Source: Phycisphaerae bacterium (GTDB lineage: Bacteria > Planctomycetota > Phycisphaerae > Sedimentisphaerales > Anaerobacaceae). Taken from it: 64,000 nt of DNA. How positions within the stretch are numbered: position 1 is the first letter of the stretch; every line of letters starts with the position of its first letter. The notes below the pieces were generated by a model. It ran no database searches, had not been told where the DNA came from, and saw nothing but the letters and a program-made list of their open reading frames with translations. The position numbers were made by a program, and so were the translations under genes. Positions 16,681 to 27,104 of the stretch are shown piece after piece. Where the stretch lies: NCBI GenBank assembly GCA_030615025.1, contig JAUXAB010000014.1, positions 1 through 64,000 on the forward strand, in the 5' to 3' direction.

Positions 16681-19674
16681 CTATGTGCGTACTATCCGCG
16701 TCACACTGAAAATGAGTAGTGTTACTACCACCCAGCCGGCTAAGGTCTCAATGATGAGCCAAGCGCGAACAAAGCTGCCCTTAACCGGGAAGCCACGCTC
16801 TTCGGACAAAGAGAACCAACCATTCTTATTAGCATTAGGCTGCCAATAACTGCGCTGGTGCAGGTCGACCAGTGGGATAAATACGTCCAGGGAATACAAT
16901 AAGGCAGAGAATGCTGGATAGTCAGGGGAGATATGGCGGCCTTTCTCAGTATCTTCACTAACGTAGGCGGATTCTCTGACTGGCGTCATGACTTCTGTGC
17001 ATTCTGCCGCCCAGAAAACAGGCCAGCCGAGGAAGAGCAAAATAAGGCCGAATACGGCAGCTCTGAAGGGGCGATAGCCATAGCCAACAAAGAATCCCAG
17101 TAGCCGAAGCCCAAATCTATTGAGCCACGTCAAATTGGCGAATCTGAGTCTGTCTTTGTTCTTCGCAATGAGCAATTTTATGGCACCGGCATCGTCTCCA
17201 CTGGATAGGAGGACCTTCGCCAATTGCTCATAAGGCTGTGGCCAGAACTCTGTTTTAGCCTCCTCATTCTTGTCATTATATTGTCGCCGTATCCAATCGA
17301 TCCGTCGCTTGGCATCCCTGGGCACTTCCTTTACGTTGTGGATTTGGTCATAGACCAGTCCGTGAAGATATAATTGCCCCTTGTTTGGCCAACTCTTTTC
17401 ATCGTCTCGAATGGTTCCAATTCTGGCGTAACGAAGGTCGAGTCTTACTCTCTCCGTTGAGGTGATATCAGACCAGTAGAACATGCCTTTGATAATTGCA
17501 TGAACCAGGCTCACCTCCCCCTGGACCGTGAAGTCTTTGCGAAGAAATACAGATCCCTCGACTGTTAAGTTGTTGGCGAATAGAGCGATCCTCTTTTTCT
17601 CTTCGTTGTCTTCTTTATTTTCAGTGCTGAAATGCCCCGTTGTACAATCAAGCTTTCCGCTTATTGTGGCCCCTTGTAGAATGACCCCACCCTTCGCTAT
17701 AAAGCCGTTGCGAAGAAAAACGCTTCCTCGAACCTCGATGTTGTCAGCGATTAGAGCGTAGCCGGATTCATTTCTGAAGTGGCCCTCGTCACACTCAAGA
17801 TTCGTGCCGATCATAGCAGCCCGTAGGCGGACCTCTCCATCGGCCTCAAGGCCTTTAAGGAAGACTGCCCCCTCGACCTTCACGCCATCGGCGGCCAGGG
17901 CTTGGGCTTTTTCATTGCTGAAATGACCCTTCGAACAGTCAAGAGTTTTGCCGATCGCGGCCCCCAGCAGCCTAATTCCTCCCTTGGCCACAGCGTTGCG
18001 AAGAAACACGTTTCCCTCAACCTTCAAATCATCAGCGATGAGCGCACTGATGTCTTCGTCGTTATTCTCGGGTTCTATGGTGTTAATAAAATGGCCTTTA
18101 TCACAATCAAGGCTCCCATATATCGAAGACCCCACCAGCCAGACAGTGCCTTCAGCCTCAAGCTCTTTAAGAACGACGTTCCCCCCCACTTTCACTCGGT
18201 TCGCCGACAGCGAAGCGCCACCCAGATTGATGAACTTCCCCCTATAACAATTAAGGTCGCCGCCGATCGTTGCTCTAGACAATCTCACTCCTCCCTCAGC
18301 GATCAACCTGGCCTCTGGCTTCTCTTTCTCTTCGGGTTTGAACCGGCTGCTGCACAGCAGGACGGAACCCCCAACATGCACACCTTCCGCGAATATCGCT
18401 GGTCCATTTTGAGAAGCAAAATGACCACTATCAACGCTAAAATTAATCCTGATTCGACCACCAGCAATGCTAACAGTCCCATGAGCCATGAAGCCATGAC
18501 ATAAGAAAACACTGCCATTCACCTCCAACTGATTCGCGTCAATGGCAATACCATCAGGATTGATAAATTGGCCTTTTGTGCAATCAAGATCCCCACCAAT
18601 TTGGGCCCCAATTAGAACTACTCCACCCTGACTCTCGAACCCATCGCGAAGAAACACGCTGCCTCTTATGTCAAGCGAATCTGCGTTAATTGCGTACCCG
18701 TCAGGATTCACAAAGTGCCCTTTATCACATTCGAGGCTCTTTTCGATTTTCGCTCCCGAGAGGTACACTTCACCCTCAAAGGAACTCTTCAGGTGCATGC
18801 TCCCACCAACGTTTAGCGCTTCCCCGTCAAAGGCAAGTCCATCCCTGTTGGCAAACTGTGCCCCAATAGTCTCTAAGTTCCCACCGATTGTGGCGCCAGC
18901 CAAGCACACTTCCCCCATAGCCTGGAAATTGGTCTTCAGGAAGACATCTCCACCACACTTCAACAAGCTGAAATCGACAGCTCTACCACTCGGATTATCA
19001 AAATGCCCACCAGAGCAATGTAAGACACCTCTTATGCTAGCGCGGCATAAACTCACACGCCCATGTGCTTCAAAACCTGAGTCCATAAAACAGTTTCCCA
19101 TGATTGTGGAGTCATTCGCATTCAGAGCTGTTCTTTCCGCGTTTACAAACTGAGCGGCACAGCAATCCAGGTCGCCTTCGATCTGAGCGCGCATCAACTG
19201 AACTTGCCCTTCGGATCTGAAACCGTTCCGGAGCAATACGCTACCCTCAACTGTAATCCCATCCGCATTTATATCCCTCGTGTGACTACCCTTCAAACAC
19301 AGATCTCTTACGGTACCACAATGCAACTCGATTCTTTCTGAAAAACAACATCTTTCAAATTCAAGGGGAAATCGAACTTTGACGTACGGCATAAACAACT
19401 CCGAATCAAATCGCGCTCCCTTCACTACAATACCCCTGAATGTCACTAATTGTGATGCTTTTGCATCTGCACAGAGCCAAACAATTCGGTCTGCCTCAAT
19501 TACGCGTTCCGCACCCCAATTCTTTGCATCTGACGGATCGTTTTTCTTCTCATCCGGGTCGCTATAGTCAGCCAACGCTCCCGTTGCGACAGCTTTAAAG
19601 AGTGCCGTGTCAGCTTCCGTAAGAGTGCGAAACATTTCCGTGGCCAACTCAAGTAATTTCGATGTGTTGTCCAT
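16681..19674 (-). CDS. Large beta-helix repeat membrane protein with C-terminal TM signature
   Basis: More than ten ~45-aa repeats of the form GSVFLRxGFxAxGxVxLxGAxIGGxLDCxxGxFxNxxGxAxxADxxxVxG; C-term ALLYSLDVFIPLVDLHQRSYWQP...GWVVVTLLIFSVTRIVRT. Confidence 0.8.
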   Translation of the reverse strand: MDNTSKLLELATEMFRTLTEADTALFKAVATGALADYSDPDEKKNDPSDAKNWGAERVIEADRIVWLCADAKASQLVTFRGIVVKGARFDSELFMPYVKVRFPLEFERCCFSERIELHCGTVRDLCLKGSHTRDINADGITVEGSVLLRNGFRSEGQVQLMRAQIEGDLDCCAAQFVNAERTALNANDSTIMGNCFMDSGFEAHGRVSLCRASIRGVLHCSGGHFDNPSGRAVDFSLLKCGGDVFLKTNFQAMGEVCLAGATIGGNLETIGAQFANRDGLAFDGEALNVGGSMHLKSSFEGEVYLSGAKIEKSLECDKGHFVNPDGYAINADSLDIRGSVFLRDGFESQGGVVLIGAQIGGDLDCTKGQFINPDGIAIDANQLEVNGSVFLCHGFMAHGTVSIAGGRIRINFSVDSGHFASQNGPAIFAEGVHVGGSVLLCSSRFKPEEKEKPEARLIAEGGVRLSRATIGGDLNCYRGKFINLGGASLSANRVKVGGNVVLKELEAEGTVWLVGSSIYGSLDCDKGHFINTIEPENNDEDISALIADDLKVEGNVFLRNAVAKGGIRLLGAAIGKTLDCSKGHFSNEKAQALAADGVKVEGAVFLKGLEADGEVRLRAAMIGTNLECDEGHFRNESGYALIADNIEVRGSVFLRNGFIAKGGVILQGATISGKLDCTTGHFSTENKEDNEEKKRIALFANNLTVEGSVFLRKDFTVQGEVSLVHAIIKGMFYWSDITSTERVRLDLRYARIGTIRDDEKSWPNKGQLYLHGLVYDQIHNVKEVPRDAKRRIDWIRRQYNDKNEEAKTEFWPQPYEQLAKVLLSSGDDAGAIKLLIAKNKDRLRFANLTWLNRFGLRLLGFFVGYGYRPFRAAVFGLILLFLGWPVFWAAECTEVMTPVRESAYVSEDTEKGRHISPDYPAFSALLYSLDVFIPLVDLHQRSYWQPNANKNGWFSLSEERGFPVKGSFVRAWLIIETLAGWVVVTLLIFSVTRIVRT

Positions 19675-20721
19675 AAATAGATTCCAAACTAACACACTGG
19701 CAAACTAGGCAAACTAGGGATCGTAATCTATCAAATCTACACTACACCGCATTATCAAAATACGAATCAACCAAACAATTTCATATCTCATATTTAGTCG
19801 ATAGTCGTTAGTCTTTAGTATTTAGCTTGCAAAGATATCGCAGTTAATCCATCCCGCCAGTTGTCCATGTATAAAATAGCGGAGAACTTGAAAAACGTCA
19901 ATTTAATTTAGAATTGAGAAGGTAGAAGTCAGAGATAAGCAGCAAGGAGTAAGAATTGGGGATGGAGATTTCCGCTGTGCAGAAATGACAGCATGGGCTA
20001 AAGCCCATCCTACGCAACTTTCTTGCGAAAGCAAGAACGGGGGCTCCGCTCGAAATGACAGAAGTAAATAATGGTGGGGCAAGCCCCACCCTACCGCTCG
20101 ATGCTGGATAATCGTTAGTGAAGAGTGAGCTAAAGTGCCTAAAGTGAGCTAAAGTTGGATTCTCGATGCTTGTGAGTAGTTCATTGTTCATAGTTCGTAG
20201 TTTCCTTTGGCTTTGAACTTTTTAGGCGTGCCCCGCACCAAATTCGCTTAGGCTCACGCCTAATTGGTGCGGGACGATACGTGCGGTTCTCCGCTAAACC
20301 TTCGCCTGCTGGCTTCTGGCGTTTACCTGCTGGTAAACATACAAGCATTTTAACATATTATCAAACAAAAGTCAACAAAAAAATGACCAAAAAAAGCCTT
20401 TTTTGACCATACCCGTGAACCTGCCCTCGACTCCGATCGAGGGTCCCTGCATGTCGTAAGCAGGGAACCAGAATATTTAGCAGCGGTCTTTGGCCGGGTG
20501 TGCCAACGTAAGGAATGCTCTGCCCTCCCCCCTCACCTCCGGACGTAGGCATGTACTCTCTCTGAGTTTTCTGTACACTCTTGAGATTAATATGCCTAAT
20601 TCGAAAACCTTGATGGAAAAAGATTTGACAAATCTTCTTAAATCACGCAGAATCCACTTTTGACTTTATACTATACTCAGAAGAGTGTTGAAAACACCTT
20701 AATTTCAAAGGACACATTAAA

Positions 20722-21798
20722 ATGATAACAGATGTTCTGATTAGAAATTTCAAATGCTTCAAGAGCCTCACTGTTCCCGAACTTGGCCGCATAACACTGA
20801 TTTCAGGCCGAAACAACGTAGGCAAAACTGCTCTGCTCGAAGCTCTTTTTCTTTTCTGGGATATGCGCAATCCTGCCGTGACTATCCACCAATACGGTCG
20901 GCGCGGAATTGAACGGGTTACTCTAACAACAGAAGCAATGTGGGGACCAATATTTCGCAATTATGATATGGATGGGGAAATTCTTATTTCTTTAACTATA
21001 AATGGCAACCCTGAACAAGTAACATTTCGGTTTAATCGGGAATTTGCACCTCTGCCTCCAACGACGGTCCAAGCTGAAGAACAGCAAATTTCTACTGAAG
21101 AGGAACTTACTGCTTTAGCTATGGACATCGAATATATCACCAAATCAGGTGAAAAAATCACTTTACATCATTTCCCTGACCCCAATAACAAAAACCGTCC
21201 CACCATACAAACTAAAACAAGTCCTGCAAAAATATCACTGCCTCCGGCCGGTTTTTTTGCAAGCAAAAAACATATTCAGGCAAAAGGAATTGCAGAACAA
21301 TTCAGTAAATTAGCGCAACAAGATCGGGAAAACGAAGCTGTTGATTTTCTTAAGATCATCGAACCCCGCCTTGAAGGTCTAAAAATCATCAAAGAAGGCG
21401 CAATTTCGACTGTTCATGGCAAATTGAAAGGCATTCCACGAACTATTCCAATCAATTTTATGGGTGAAGGCATGGAAAAACTCCTGGCTCTTATGGTTGG
21501 TATCGCACATTCAACTAACCACATCATTTTTCTCGATGAGATGGAAAACGGTCTTCACTATTCTATTATGCCCAAGATTTGGGAGGCCCTCGGTAAGGCA
21601 CTTCGCAAATATGACTGCCAGCTTATCACCACAACCCACAGCTACGAATGCCTTCAGGCAGCATACGAAGGTCTTTCTGAAATGCAAGAGGACTTCAGAT
21701 ACATCCGCCTCAACCGAAAAGGCGAGGATGTATCTGCCAAGCTGTCAAACTATGAGATGATCGGCACTGCAATAAAAACAGAACTGGAGGTAAGATGA
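20722..21798 (+). CDS. AAA (SMC/OLD-like, AAA_15/AAA_21) ATPase
   Basis: FKCFKSLTVPELGRITLISGRNNVGKTALLEAL (Walker A); HIIFLDEMENGLHYSIMPKIWEAL (Walker B); QLITTTHSYECLQAA. Confidence 0.88.
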   Translation: MITDVLIRNFKCFKSLTVPELGRITLISGRNNVGKTALLEALFLFWDMRNPAVTIHQYGRRGIERVTLTTEAMWGPIFRNYDMDGEILISLTINGNPEQVTFRFNREFAPLPPTTVQAEEQQISTEEELTALAMDIEYITKSGEKITLHHFPDPNNKNRPTIQTKTSPAKISLPPAGFFASKKHIQAKGIAEQFSKLAQQDRENEAVDFLKIIEPRLEGLKIIKEGAISTVHGKLKGIPRTIPINFMGEGMEKLLALMVGIAHSTNHIIFLDEMENGLHYSIMPKIWEALGKALRKYDCQLITTTHSYECLQAAYEGLSEMQEDFRYIRLNRKGEDVSAKLSNYEMIGTAIKTELEVR

Positions 21799-21799
21799 T

Positions 21800-22417
21800 T
21801 TGCCCAAGCCAGAAACGATAACCCACAAAAAGCTTCTACTTGCAGAAGGCCGAGACGCCGAGTTATTTCTTGTATGGGCAGGTAGACACTTCCGTCCTGA
21901 GATAGACTTTCAAGTAATGGACTTTGGGGGCATTAAGGAGCTAACTAATTTTCTCAAATTGTTAGCTAACGACGAATCTTACGACAATGTTGAAACCATA
22001 GTAGTAGCTCGTGATGCCGAAACGGATGCTAAAGCTGCAATAGAGAGCATTCAAAATTCTATGAGGTTAGCAGAGATACCGGTACCTGAAAAACCTTTTG
22101 AGTACACACAAGAATCTTCTTTTAAAACCGCATTTATGATTTTTCCAGGCCCCGAAAACCCAAGTGGTCGGTTAGAAGACCTCTGTCTTTTGACAGTCGA
22201 AAGTGATCCTTTATTGGAATGTGTGGATGACTATTTGGAATGTGCAAAGGCCAAAGGGGAGCAACTTCCTCGTATTCACAAAAGCAAACTCCATGCTTTT
22301 TTAGCGGGTAAAAAAGATTATGCTGGTTTGCCTATAGGATTAGCTTCGCGTGAAAAGGCTTGGGATTTTGAACACCCTTCCTTAGAACCATTTAAGAGGA
22401 TTATCCAAGAAATGTAA
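21800..22417 (+). CDS. DUF3226 domain protein (Toprim-like)
   Basis: LLLAEGRDAELFLVW (E-G-x-x-[DE]), ETIVVARDAETDA (DxxxD), GLPIGLASREKAWDFEHPSLEPFKRI; TTG start just after the ATPase stop. Confidence 0.75.
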   Translation: MPKPETITHKKLLLAEGRDAELFLVWAGRHFRPEIDFQVMDFGGIKELTNFLKLLANDESYDNVETIVVARDAETDAKAAIESIQNSMRLAEIPVPEKPFEYTQESSFKTAFMIFPGPENPSGRLEDLCLLTVESDPLLECVDDYLECAKAKGEQLPRIHKSKLHAFLAGKKDYAGLPIGLASREKAWDFEHPSLEPFKRIIQEM

Positions 22418-22455
22418 TACCATTGACCAATCCTTCTTCCTCAAAAATGAATCTT

Positions 22456-22529
22456 CCTGCGGCAAGCCGCAGGGTATCTAACTTCAATAAGGAAATATAC
22501 TTGTTTTCACCCTGTGGCAAGCCACAGGG
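22456..22529. repeat. Two hairpins sharing a GGCAAGCC core with different complementary arms
   Basis: CCTGCGGCAAGCCGCAGG (22456-22473); CCCTGTGGCAAGCCACAGGG (22510-22529). Confidence 0.75.
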
Positions 22530-22618
22530 AATTATCAAGTTAAAACTCGCACAACGCGTTATTCACTAATTACCGTACCGACATGGGCGCAGGTGCGGGC
22601 ACATGTTGTTCGTTGCCG

Positions 22619-22819
22619 TCAGTCAGCTACGATTCGTTTCAACAACTTGCTCTTGATCTTCTCGTAATCAGCTTGCTCGATAAGTCCTTCGTCGAGGAGC
22701 TGCTTTGCTTTGAGCAGTTCTTCCTTGGGATCCTTTGCATTCTTGAGTTTGTACAGATTATAGATCAGTACTGCTACGATCAGAACTATCCACGTTATTG
22801 CTTCTGACCAGTCACACAT
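22619..22819 (-). CDS. SHOCT-domain small membrane protein
   Basis: N-terminal TM then DPKEELLKAKQLLDEGLIEQADYEKIKSKLLKRI. Confidence 0.75.
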   Translation of the reverse strand: MCDWSEAITWIVLIVAVLIYNLYKLKNAKDPKEELLKAKQLLDEGLIEQADYEKIKSKLLKRIVAD

Positions 22820-23097
22820 TCCGGCCTCCTTTCATCTTCATAGTCGGCCAACTATGTATATATGGTTTCTGTATCTCACATTTCCCATTTAACCGCTCAA
22901 AGAACATAATTTCATCCGTTCGATGTCACTAATTCTACCCCAATCGCTCTCGAATTCCAATATTTCTTCAACCCTAACTCTCTCGCCCTAAGCTGCGACC
23001 AAGTCAGCTAACCAAAAGCGTGCTGGCGATGCACACAAAAGAAGGTAAAAGTCAAAGGGAAAAATAGATTTATTATTTACTATTGATTATTTGGTTT

Positions 23098-23130
23098 GAG
23101 ATTGCCGCGGCCTGCCGGCCTCGCAATGAC
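23098..23130. repeat. Dispersed palindromic intergenic element, copy B
   Basis: GAGATTGCCGCGGCCTGCCGGCCTCGCAATGAC; shares the preceding TATTGATTAT run with copy A. Confidence 0.6.
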
Positions 23131-23166
23131 ATCGAGCATCGAGAATCAAGCATCGAGTATCAAGAG

Positions 23167-24156
23167 CTAAATCCGTTTTGCAACATCTTTTGCAAAATAG
23201 CTAATAATTATATCAGCTCCTGCCCGCTTAATCGCGGTGAGCATTTCGAGCATTGCCGGCCCTTTATCTAATAACCCTGCCTGGGCGGCGGAGTTTAGCA
23301 TCATATACTCGCCGCTGACATTATAGGCAGCTATCGGACAATCGAAACGCTGCCGCGCTCGACATATAATGTCGAGGTAAGGAAGTGCCGGCTTGACCAT
23401 AACGATATCGGCACCTTCTTCTATATCGAGTGCAATCTCGGCCATCGCCTGGTCGCTGTTTGCGGGGTCCATCTGATAGCTCTTGCGGTCGCCGAAGGAA
23501 GGGGCGGATTCGACGGCGTCCCTGAACGGCCCGTAAAAAGCAGAAGCGAATTTTGCTGCGTATGACATAATTGCTGTCCCGTGGAAGCCGTTCTGTTCGA
23601 GGGTCTGGCGGATGTAACTTACGCGGCCATCCATCATGTCCGACGGAGCAACTATATCAGCACCGGCTTGGGCGTGTGACAGTGCCATCTTGGCCAGCAG
23701 CTCGCAGGTGGAGTCGTTATCGATTTTGCCGTCTTTAATCATACCACAATGGCCATGTTCGGTGTATGCACAAAGGCAAACATCGGTAATAACAAGCAAT
23801 TCGGTAGCGGCTTTTTTGATTTCCTTAATTGAGCGCTGGACGACGCCGGCTTCGGCCCAGGCTTCTGAGCCGGTCTCATCTTTTTTGCCCGGCAGGCCGA
23901 AAAGAAGCACCGCAGGTATCCCCAGAGAAGCAACTTCGGCGGCCTCGGCGGCGACCGTGTCCGGCGAAAAGTGAAAACAGTCTGTCATCGATTTAATCGG
24001 CTCCTTGAGACGTTGGCCATCGCGGACAAACAATGGATAAACCAGATCATCGATACTTAAAGAAGTTTGGCGCACCAATCTTCGCATAGCGCTAGTTGAG
24101 CGCAGCCTTCGCATTCTAATTTTCGGAAAAGCCATGATAAAACCCCTTATCTCCAA
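23167..24156 (-). CDS. hemB: Porphobilinogen synthase (delta-aminolevulinic acid dehydratase)
   Basis: [72 protein letters not shown]. Confidence 0.97.
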   Translation of the reverse strand: MEIRGFIMAFPKIRMRRLRSTSAMRRLVRQTSLSIDDLVYPLFVRDGQRLKEPIKSMTDCFHFSPDTVAAEAAEVASLGIPAVLLFGLPGKKDETGSEAWAEAGVVQRSIKEIKKAATELLVITDVCLCAYTEHGHCGMIKDGKIDNDSTCELLAKMALSHAQAGADIVAPSDMMDGRVSYIRQTLEQNGFHGTAIMSYAAKFASAFYGPFRDAVESAPSFGDRKSYQMDPANSDQAMAEIALDIEEGADIVMVKPALPYLDIICRARQRFDCPIAAYNVSGEYMMLNSAAQAGLLDKGPAMLEMLTAIKRAGADIIISYFAKDVAKRI

Positions 24157-24157
24157 C

Positions 24158-25690
24158 TTACGTTTTACGTTTTTCGCTTCTCTCTATAGCATCAAGTAAT
24201 CCATCAATAGTATGTTCGGTGGCCTGGACGTCAACCTTGACACCAAGATTTTTCAATTGTTCAGAAGTGACCGGCCCAATCGACGCGACTTTGACATTAC
24301 TTGAGTTTACTAAATCGGCCTGGATCTGTTCAAGAAATCCCTTCGCCGCCGAAGGACTTGCAAATGTGAGCCAATCAATCGCCCCGCCGCTAATTTTCTC
24401 TGTCAGCCAGGCACAATCACTTTTTGCCGTTACCGCAGTATAGATAGGGACATTGTCAACTTCGGCACCGGCTTGCTGCAAGAGGTCGGCAAGCTCGTTG
24501 GAAGCAATCTGTGAGCGTAAGAGCAAAACCTTTTTGCCCTGCAGATTGGTAAAGCAAATCAATTGTTTGGCGAGGTCTTTGCTTGTAAAGATGGTGGAGA
24601 CAAAATCGGGCCTTGTGCCGAATTCAGCGAGTCTGTTTGCGGTTTGTCTGCCGATTGCGGCGATTTTAGCGGAAGCAAAGACCCTGGCGTCCTTATCAAA
24701 ATCCCGCAGGCGATCGAAGAAAATGTTTACGCCGTTTGCGCTGGTGAAGATTATCCAATCGTAGTCAGGGAGTCTGCTGAGCGTCTGCAGGAACTTGTTC
24801 GTCTGTGTCAAAGGTTTGATTTCGAGCGTTGTAAAATCGATTGGGCTGCCGCCCTGCTGAATGATCTTAGCGGCAAAGTCGGCGTTGCCACGACGGTCGC
24901 GAGTTACAACAATACTCTTTCCAAACAATGGTTTCTTCATAAACCAGCTCAGCTTTGTGTCGCTGTCTGCTGCATTACCAATAACCACTATGGCCGGCGG
25001 TTCGATCTTTTCCTGCTTGCACTTATCAGCTATCAGCCGAAGTGCAGCTTTTGTTGTTCTTTGAGTGGGCATAGTGGCGTCAGCAATGACTGCTACAGCG
25101 GTGTCATCTTTCATTCCATTTTTTATAAGCTGTTCAGCGATGAACTGGAGAGTGCCCATAGCCATATAGAAGACTATAGTACCGCGAAATTTTGCAAGCA
25201 GGTGCCAGTCGATATTGGTGTCTTTTTTTCCTTCCGCTTCATGGCCGGTGATGAAAACGACCTGCGAGCTATAGTCTCTGTCGGTGAGCATAATGCCGGC
25301 GTACTCAGCGGCGGCGATTGCAGCGGTTACGCCAGGTACTATCTCGAAATCGATTCCGGCTTCAGCAAGAATTTTAGCTTCTTCAGCACCTCTGCCGAAG
25401 ATGCAGGGGTCGCCGCCTTTTAGCCGTACAACCGTTTTTCCGCTGGAGGCCTTTTCAATCAGCAGCTTATTGATTTCTTCTTGCGTGAAGGACCGTCCGC
25501 CGATGCGTTTAGGGACGTGGATAATCTCGGCATCTGCGCCAGCGTAATTCAACAAGGCCGGATTGGCCAGCTTATCGTAGATTATGCAGTCGGCTGACTT
25601 TAGAACCTCTGCCCCGCGGACAGTAATCAAATCCGCCCTTCCGGGGCCGGCACCGACGAGATATACCTTACCTTTATTTCCTTGAGACAT
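24158..25690 (-). CDS. cobA-hemD: Uroporphyrinogen-III C-methyltransferase / uroporphyrinogen-III synthase fusion
   Basis: [53 protein letters not shown]-terminal HemD module [35 protein letters not shown]. Confidence 0.95.
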   Translation of the reverse strand: MSQGNKGKVYLVGAGPGRADLITVRGAEVLKSADCIIYDKLANPALLNYAGADAEIIHVPKRIGGRSFTQEEINKLLIEKASSGKTVVRLKGGDPCIFGRGAEEAKILAEAGIDFEIVPGVTAAIAAAEYAGIMLTDRDYSSQVVFITGHEAEGKKDTNIDWHLLAKFRGTIVFYMAMGTLQFIAEQLIKNGMKDDTAVAVIADATMPTQRTTKAALRLIADKCKQEKIEPPAIVVIGNAADSDTKLSWFMKKPLFGKSIVVTRDRRGNADFAAKIIQQGGSPIDFTTLEIKPLTQTNKFLQTLSRLPDYDWIIFTSANGVNIFFDRLRDFDKDARVFASAKIAAIGRQTANRLAEFGTRPDFVSTIFTSKDLAKQLICFTNLQGKKVLLLRSQIASNELADLLQQAGAEVDNVPIYTAVTAKSDCAWLTEKISGGAIDWLTFASPSAAKGFLEQIQADLVNSSNVKVASIGPVTSEQLKNLGVKVDVQATEHTIDGLLDAIERSEKRKT

Positions 25691-25766
25691 TAAACTCGAA
25701 ATCCGAAATTCGAAGCACGAAACAAATTCGAATTATCAAATGAACAAATATTTCAAACAGATAAAA

Positions 25767-25792
25767 CCCCCAAATAAATTTGGGGGCTAAAC
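25767..25792. repeat. Hairpin element with GCTAAA tail
   Basis: CCCCCAAATAAATTTGGGGGCTAAAC. Confidence 0.65.
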
Positions 25793-25852
25793 ATTTAACC
25801 AGAATACCAAATATATTTTGAAATTGCCAGTACTTGCGGCCTTTTCAGGCGG

Positions 25853-26776
25853 TCATCTTTCTAATGCTTCTAAGATCTTACTGCCGCCGGAGGAGAGGAG
25901 CTGTTTGGCGATATTTTCTGCGAGGCTTTCGGCCTGTACGGTTGGGCCGGTGATTTCTCGCTTAATGAAATTTTTGCCCTGCAAATCGGAAATAAATGCG
26001 GTGATTTTTATATCATCTCCAGCAATCTTCGCAAAGGCCCCTACCGGGGCGTGACATCCGCACCGCATTGTCACCAGGACCTGCCTTTCCGCAAAAGTAA
26101 CCGTTCTGATTTTTTGGTCGTCTATGGCGGCGATGAGCTGGCACGTCCTGCTATCATCGGTCCTTGTCTGAATGGCCAGCGCGCCCTGAGCGGGGGCGGG
26201 AATGAACTCAGTCGGGTCGAAACAGAAAGAGATTTTATCAGTCTGGCTGAGCCTCTCCATGCCGGCGCGGGCCAAGACAATGGCATCAAATTTTCCCTCT
26301 TGGAGGCGTTTTATTCGCGTTAAGACGTTGCCTCTAATATCGGTCGGCTGGAGGTCAGCCCTTATATATCTTAGCTGAGCGGCCCGCCTTAGACTCGAAG
26401 TGCCAATTTTGGCAGCGTGGGGAAGGTGTTCGATTGAAGTGACCGAATCAGCGGCTATCAGACAATCTTCGGCAAATTGCCGCTGACATACGGCAGTGAT
26501 GGTCAGTCCATCTCGGTGACGGGTGGGCAGGTCCTTGAAACTGTGGACGGCAAAGTCGGCATCTGCCGCCAGTAGAGCATCTTCCAGCTTCGAGGTAAAA
26601 AAGCCGGTGTCCTTTAGATGCCATAAAGCCGTGCGTCTGTCCCGGTCGCCTCTGGTAGTTATTTTTCTAATTTTGACCAGCAAGCCCGGATGGATTTTTT
26701 TCAGCAAAGAGGAGACGATCTCAGTTTGAGCAATGGCGAGCTCGCCGCCACGAGTTGCAACAGTAAGAACCTTCAT
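25853..26776 (-). CDS. hemC: Hydroxymethylbilane synthase
   Basis: VATRGGELAIAQTEIV; FAVHSFKDLPT; GTSSLRRAAQLRYIRADLQPTDIRGNVLTRIKRL; VTMRCGCHAPVGAFA (dipyrromethane Cys). Confidence 0.96.
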   Translation of the reverse strand: MKVLTVATRGGELAIAQTEIVSSLLKKIHPGLLVKIRKITTRGDRDRRTALWHLKDTGFFTSKLEDALLAADADFAVHSFKDLPTRHRDGLTITAVCQRQFAEDCLIAADSVTSIEHLPHAAKIGTSSLRRAAQLRYIRADLQPTDIRGNVLTRIKRLQEGKFDAIVLARAGMERLSQTDKISFCFDPTEFIPAPAQGALAIQTRTDDSRTCQLIAAIDDQKIRTVTFAERQVLVTMRCGCHAPVGAFAKIAGDDIKITAFISDLQGKNFIKREITGPTVQAESLAENIAKQLLSSGGSKILEALER

Positions 26777-26778
26777 CG

Positions 26779-26916
26779 TCAGCTGCGCTCATCTTCTGAA
26801 AGGAACATTTTGTTTATCAACTCAACCGGCTGCAGCTGGTCTGCGGTAAAGGCAACCTTTTCGCACAGATGCGCGGGGCAATTACGATAAGTTATTATAT
26901 TGGCAACAAGCTTCAT
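26779..26916 (-). pseudogene. hemA: Truncated N-terminus of glutamyl-tRNA reductase (hemA remnant, 45 codons)
   Basis: MKLVANIITYRNCPAHLCEKVAFTADQLQPVELINKMFLSEDERS aligns without gaps to the HemA N-terminus (compare [28 protein letters not shown]); stop lies 2 nt before the hemC ATG. Confidence 0.6.
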
Positions 26917-27104
26917 TTGTATCGCTTTTATCTGGATTATTTTGCGATTGTAATAAATTGTAAGCAAAGCAATTATAAATATCAAGTGCAAACACACAAT
27001 AGAGACAATTTCCGCCAACTTATGATTTTCGCACAACAATGGTATCACGTTTGGCGAATATGCTTGTAAATAACCGTCTTTTTGGCATAATCAGTGTTGT
27101 AGTC

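Noticed and set aside
17902-19153. Several 100-200 aa plus-strand ORFs inside 16681..19674
   Set aside because: They are antisense to a periodic beta-helix coding sequence; no recognisable domains, and their regularity reflects the opposite-strand repeats.
20221-20345. Possible group II intron domain V / retron-like RNA remnant (CCCGCACCAAATT...AATTGGTGCGGG, TACGTGCGGTTCTCCGC)
   Set aside because: The hairpin is real, but the domain V catalytic triad/bulge pattern and any reverse transcriptase ORF are missing; more likely a REP-like hairpin.
22456-22529. Possible CRISPR repeats
   Set aside because: Only two short, non-identical palindromes, no regular spacers and no cas genes.
24563-25423. 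286-aa plus-strand ORF opposite cobA-hemD
   Set aside because: No domain signature, whereas the minus strand encodes a clear CobA-HemD fusion.
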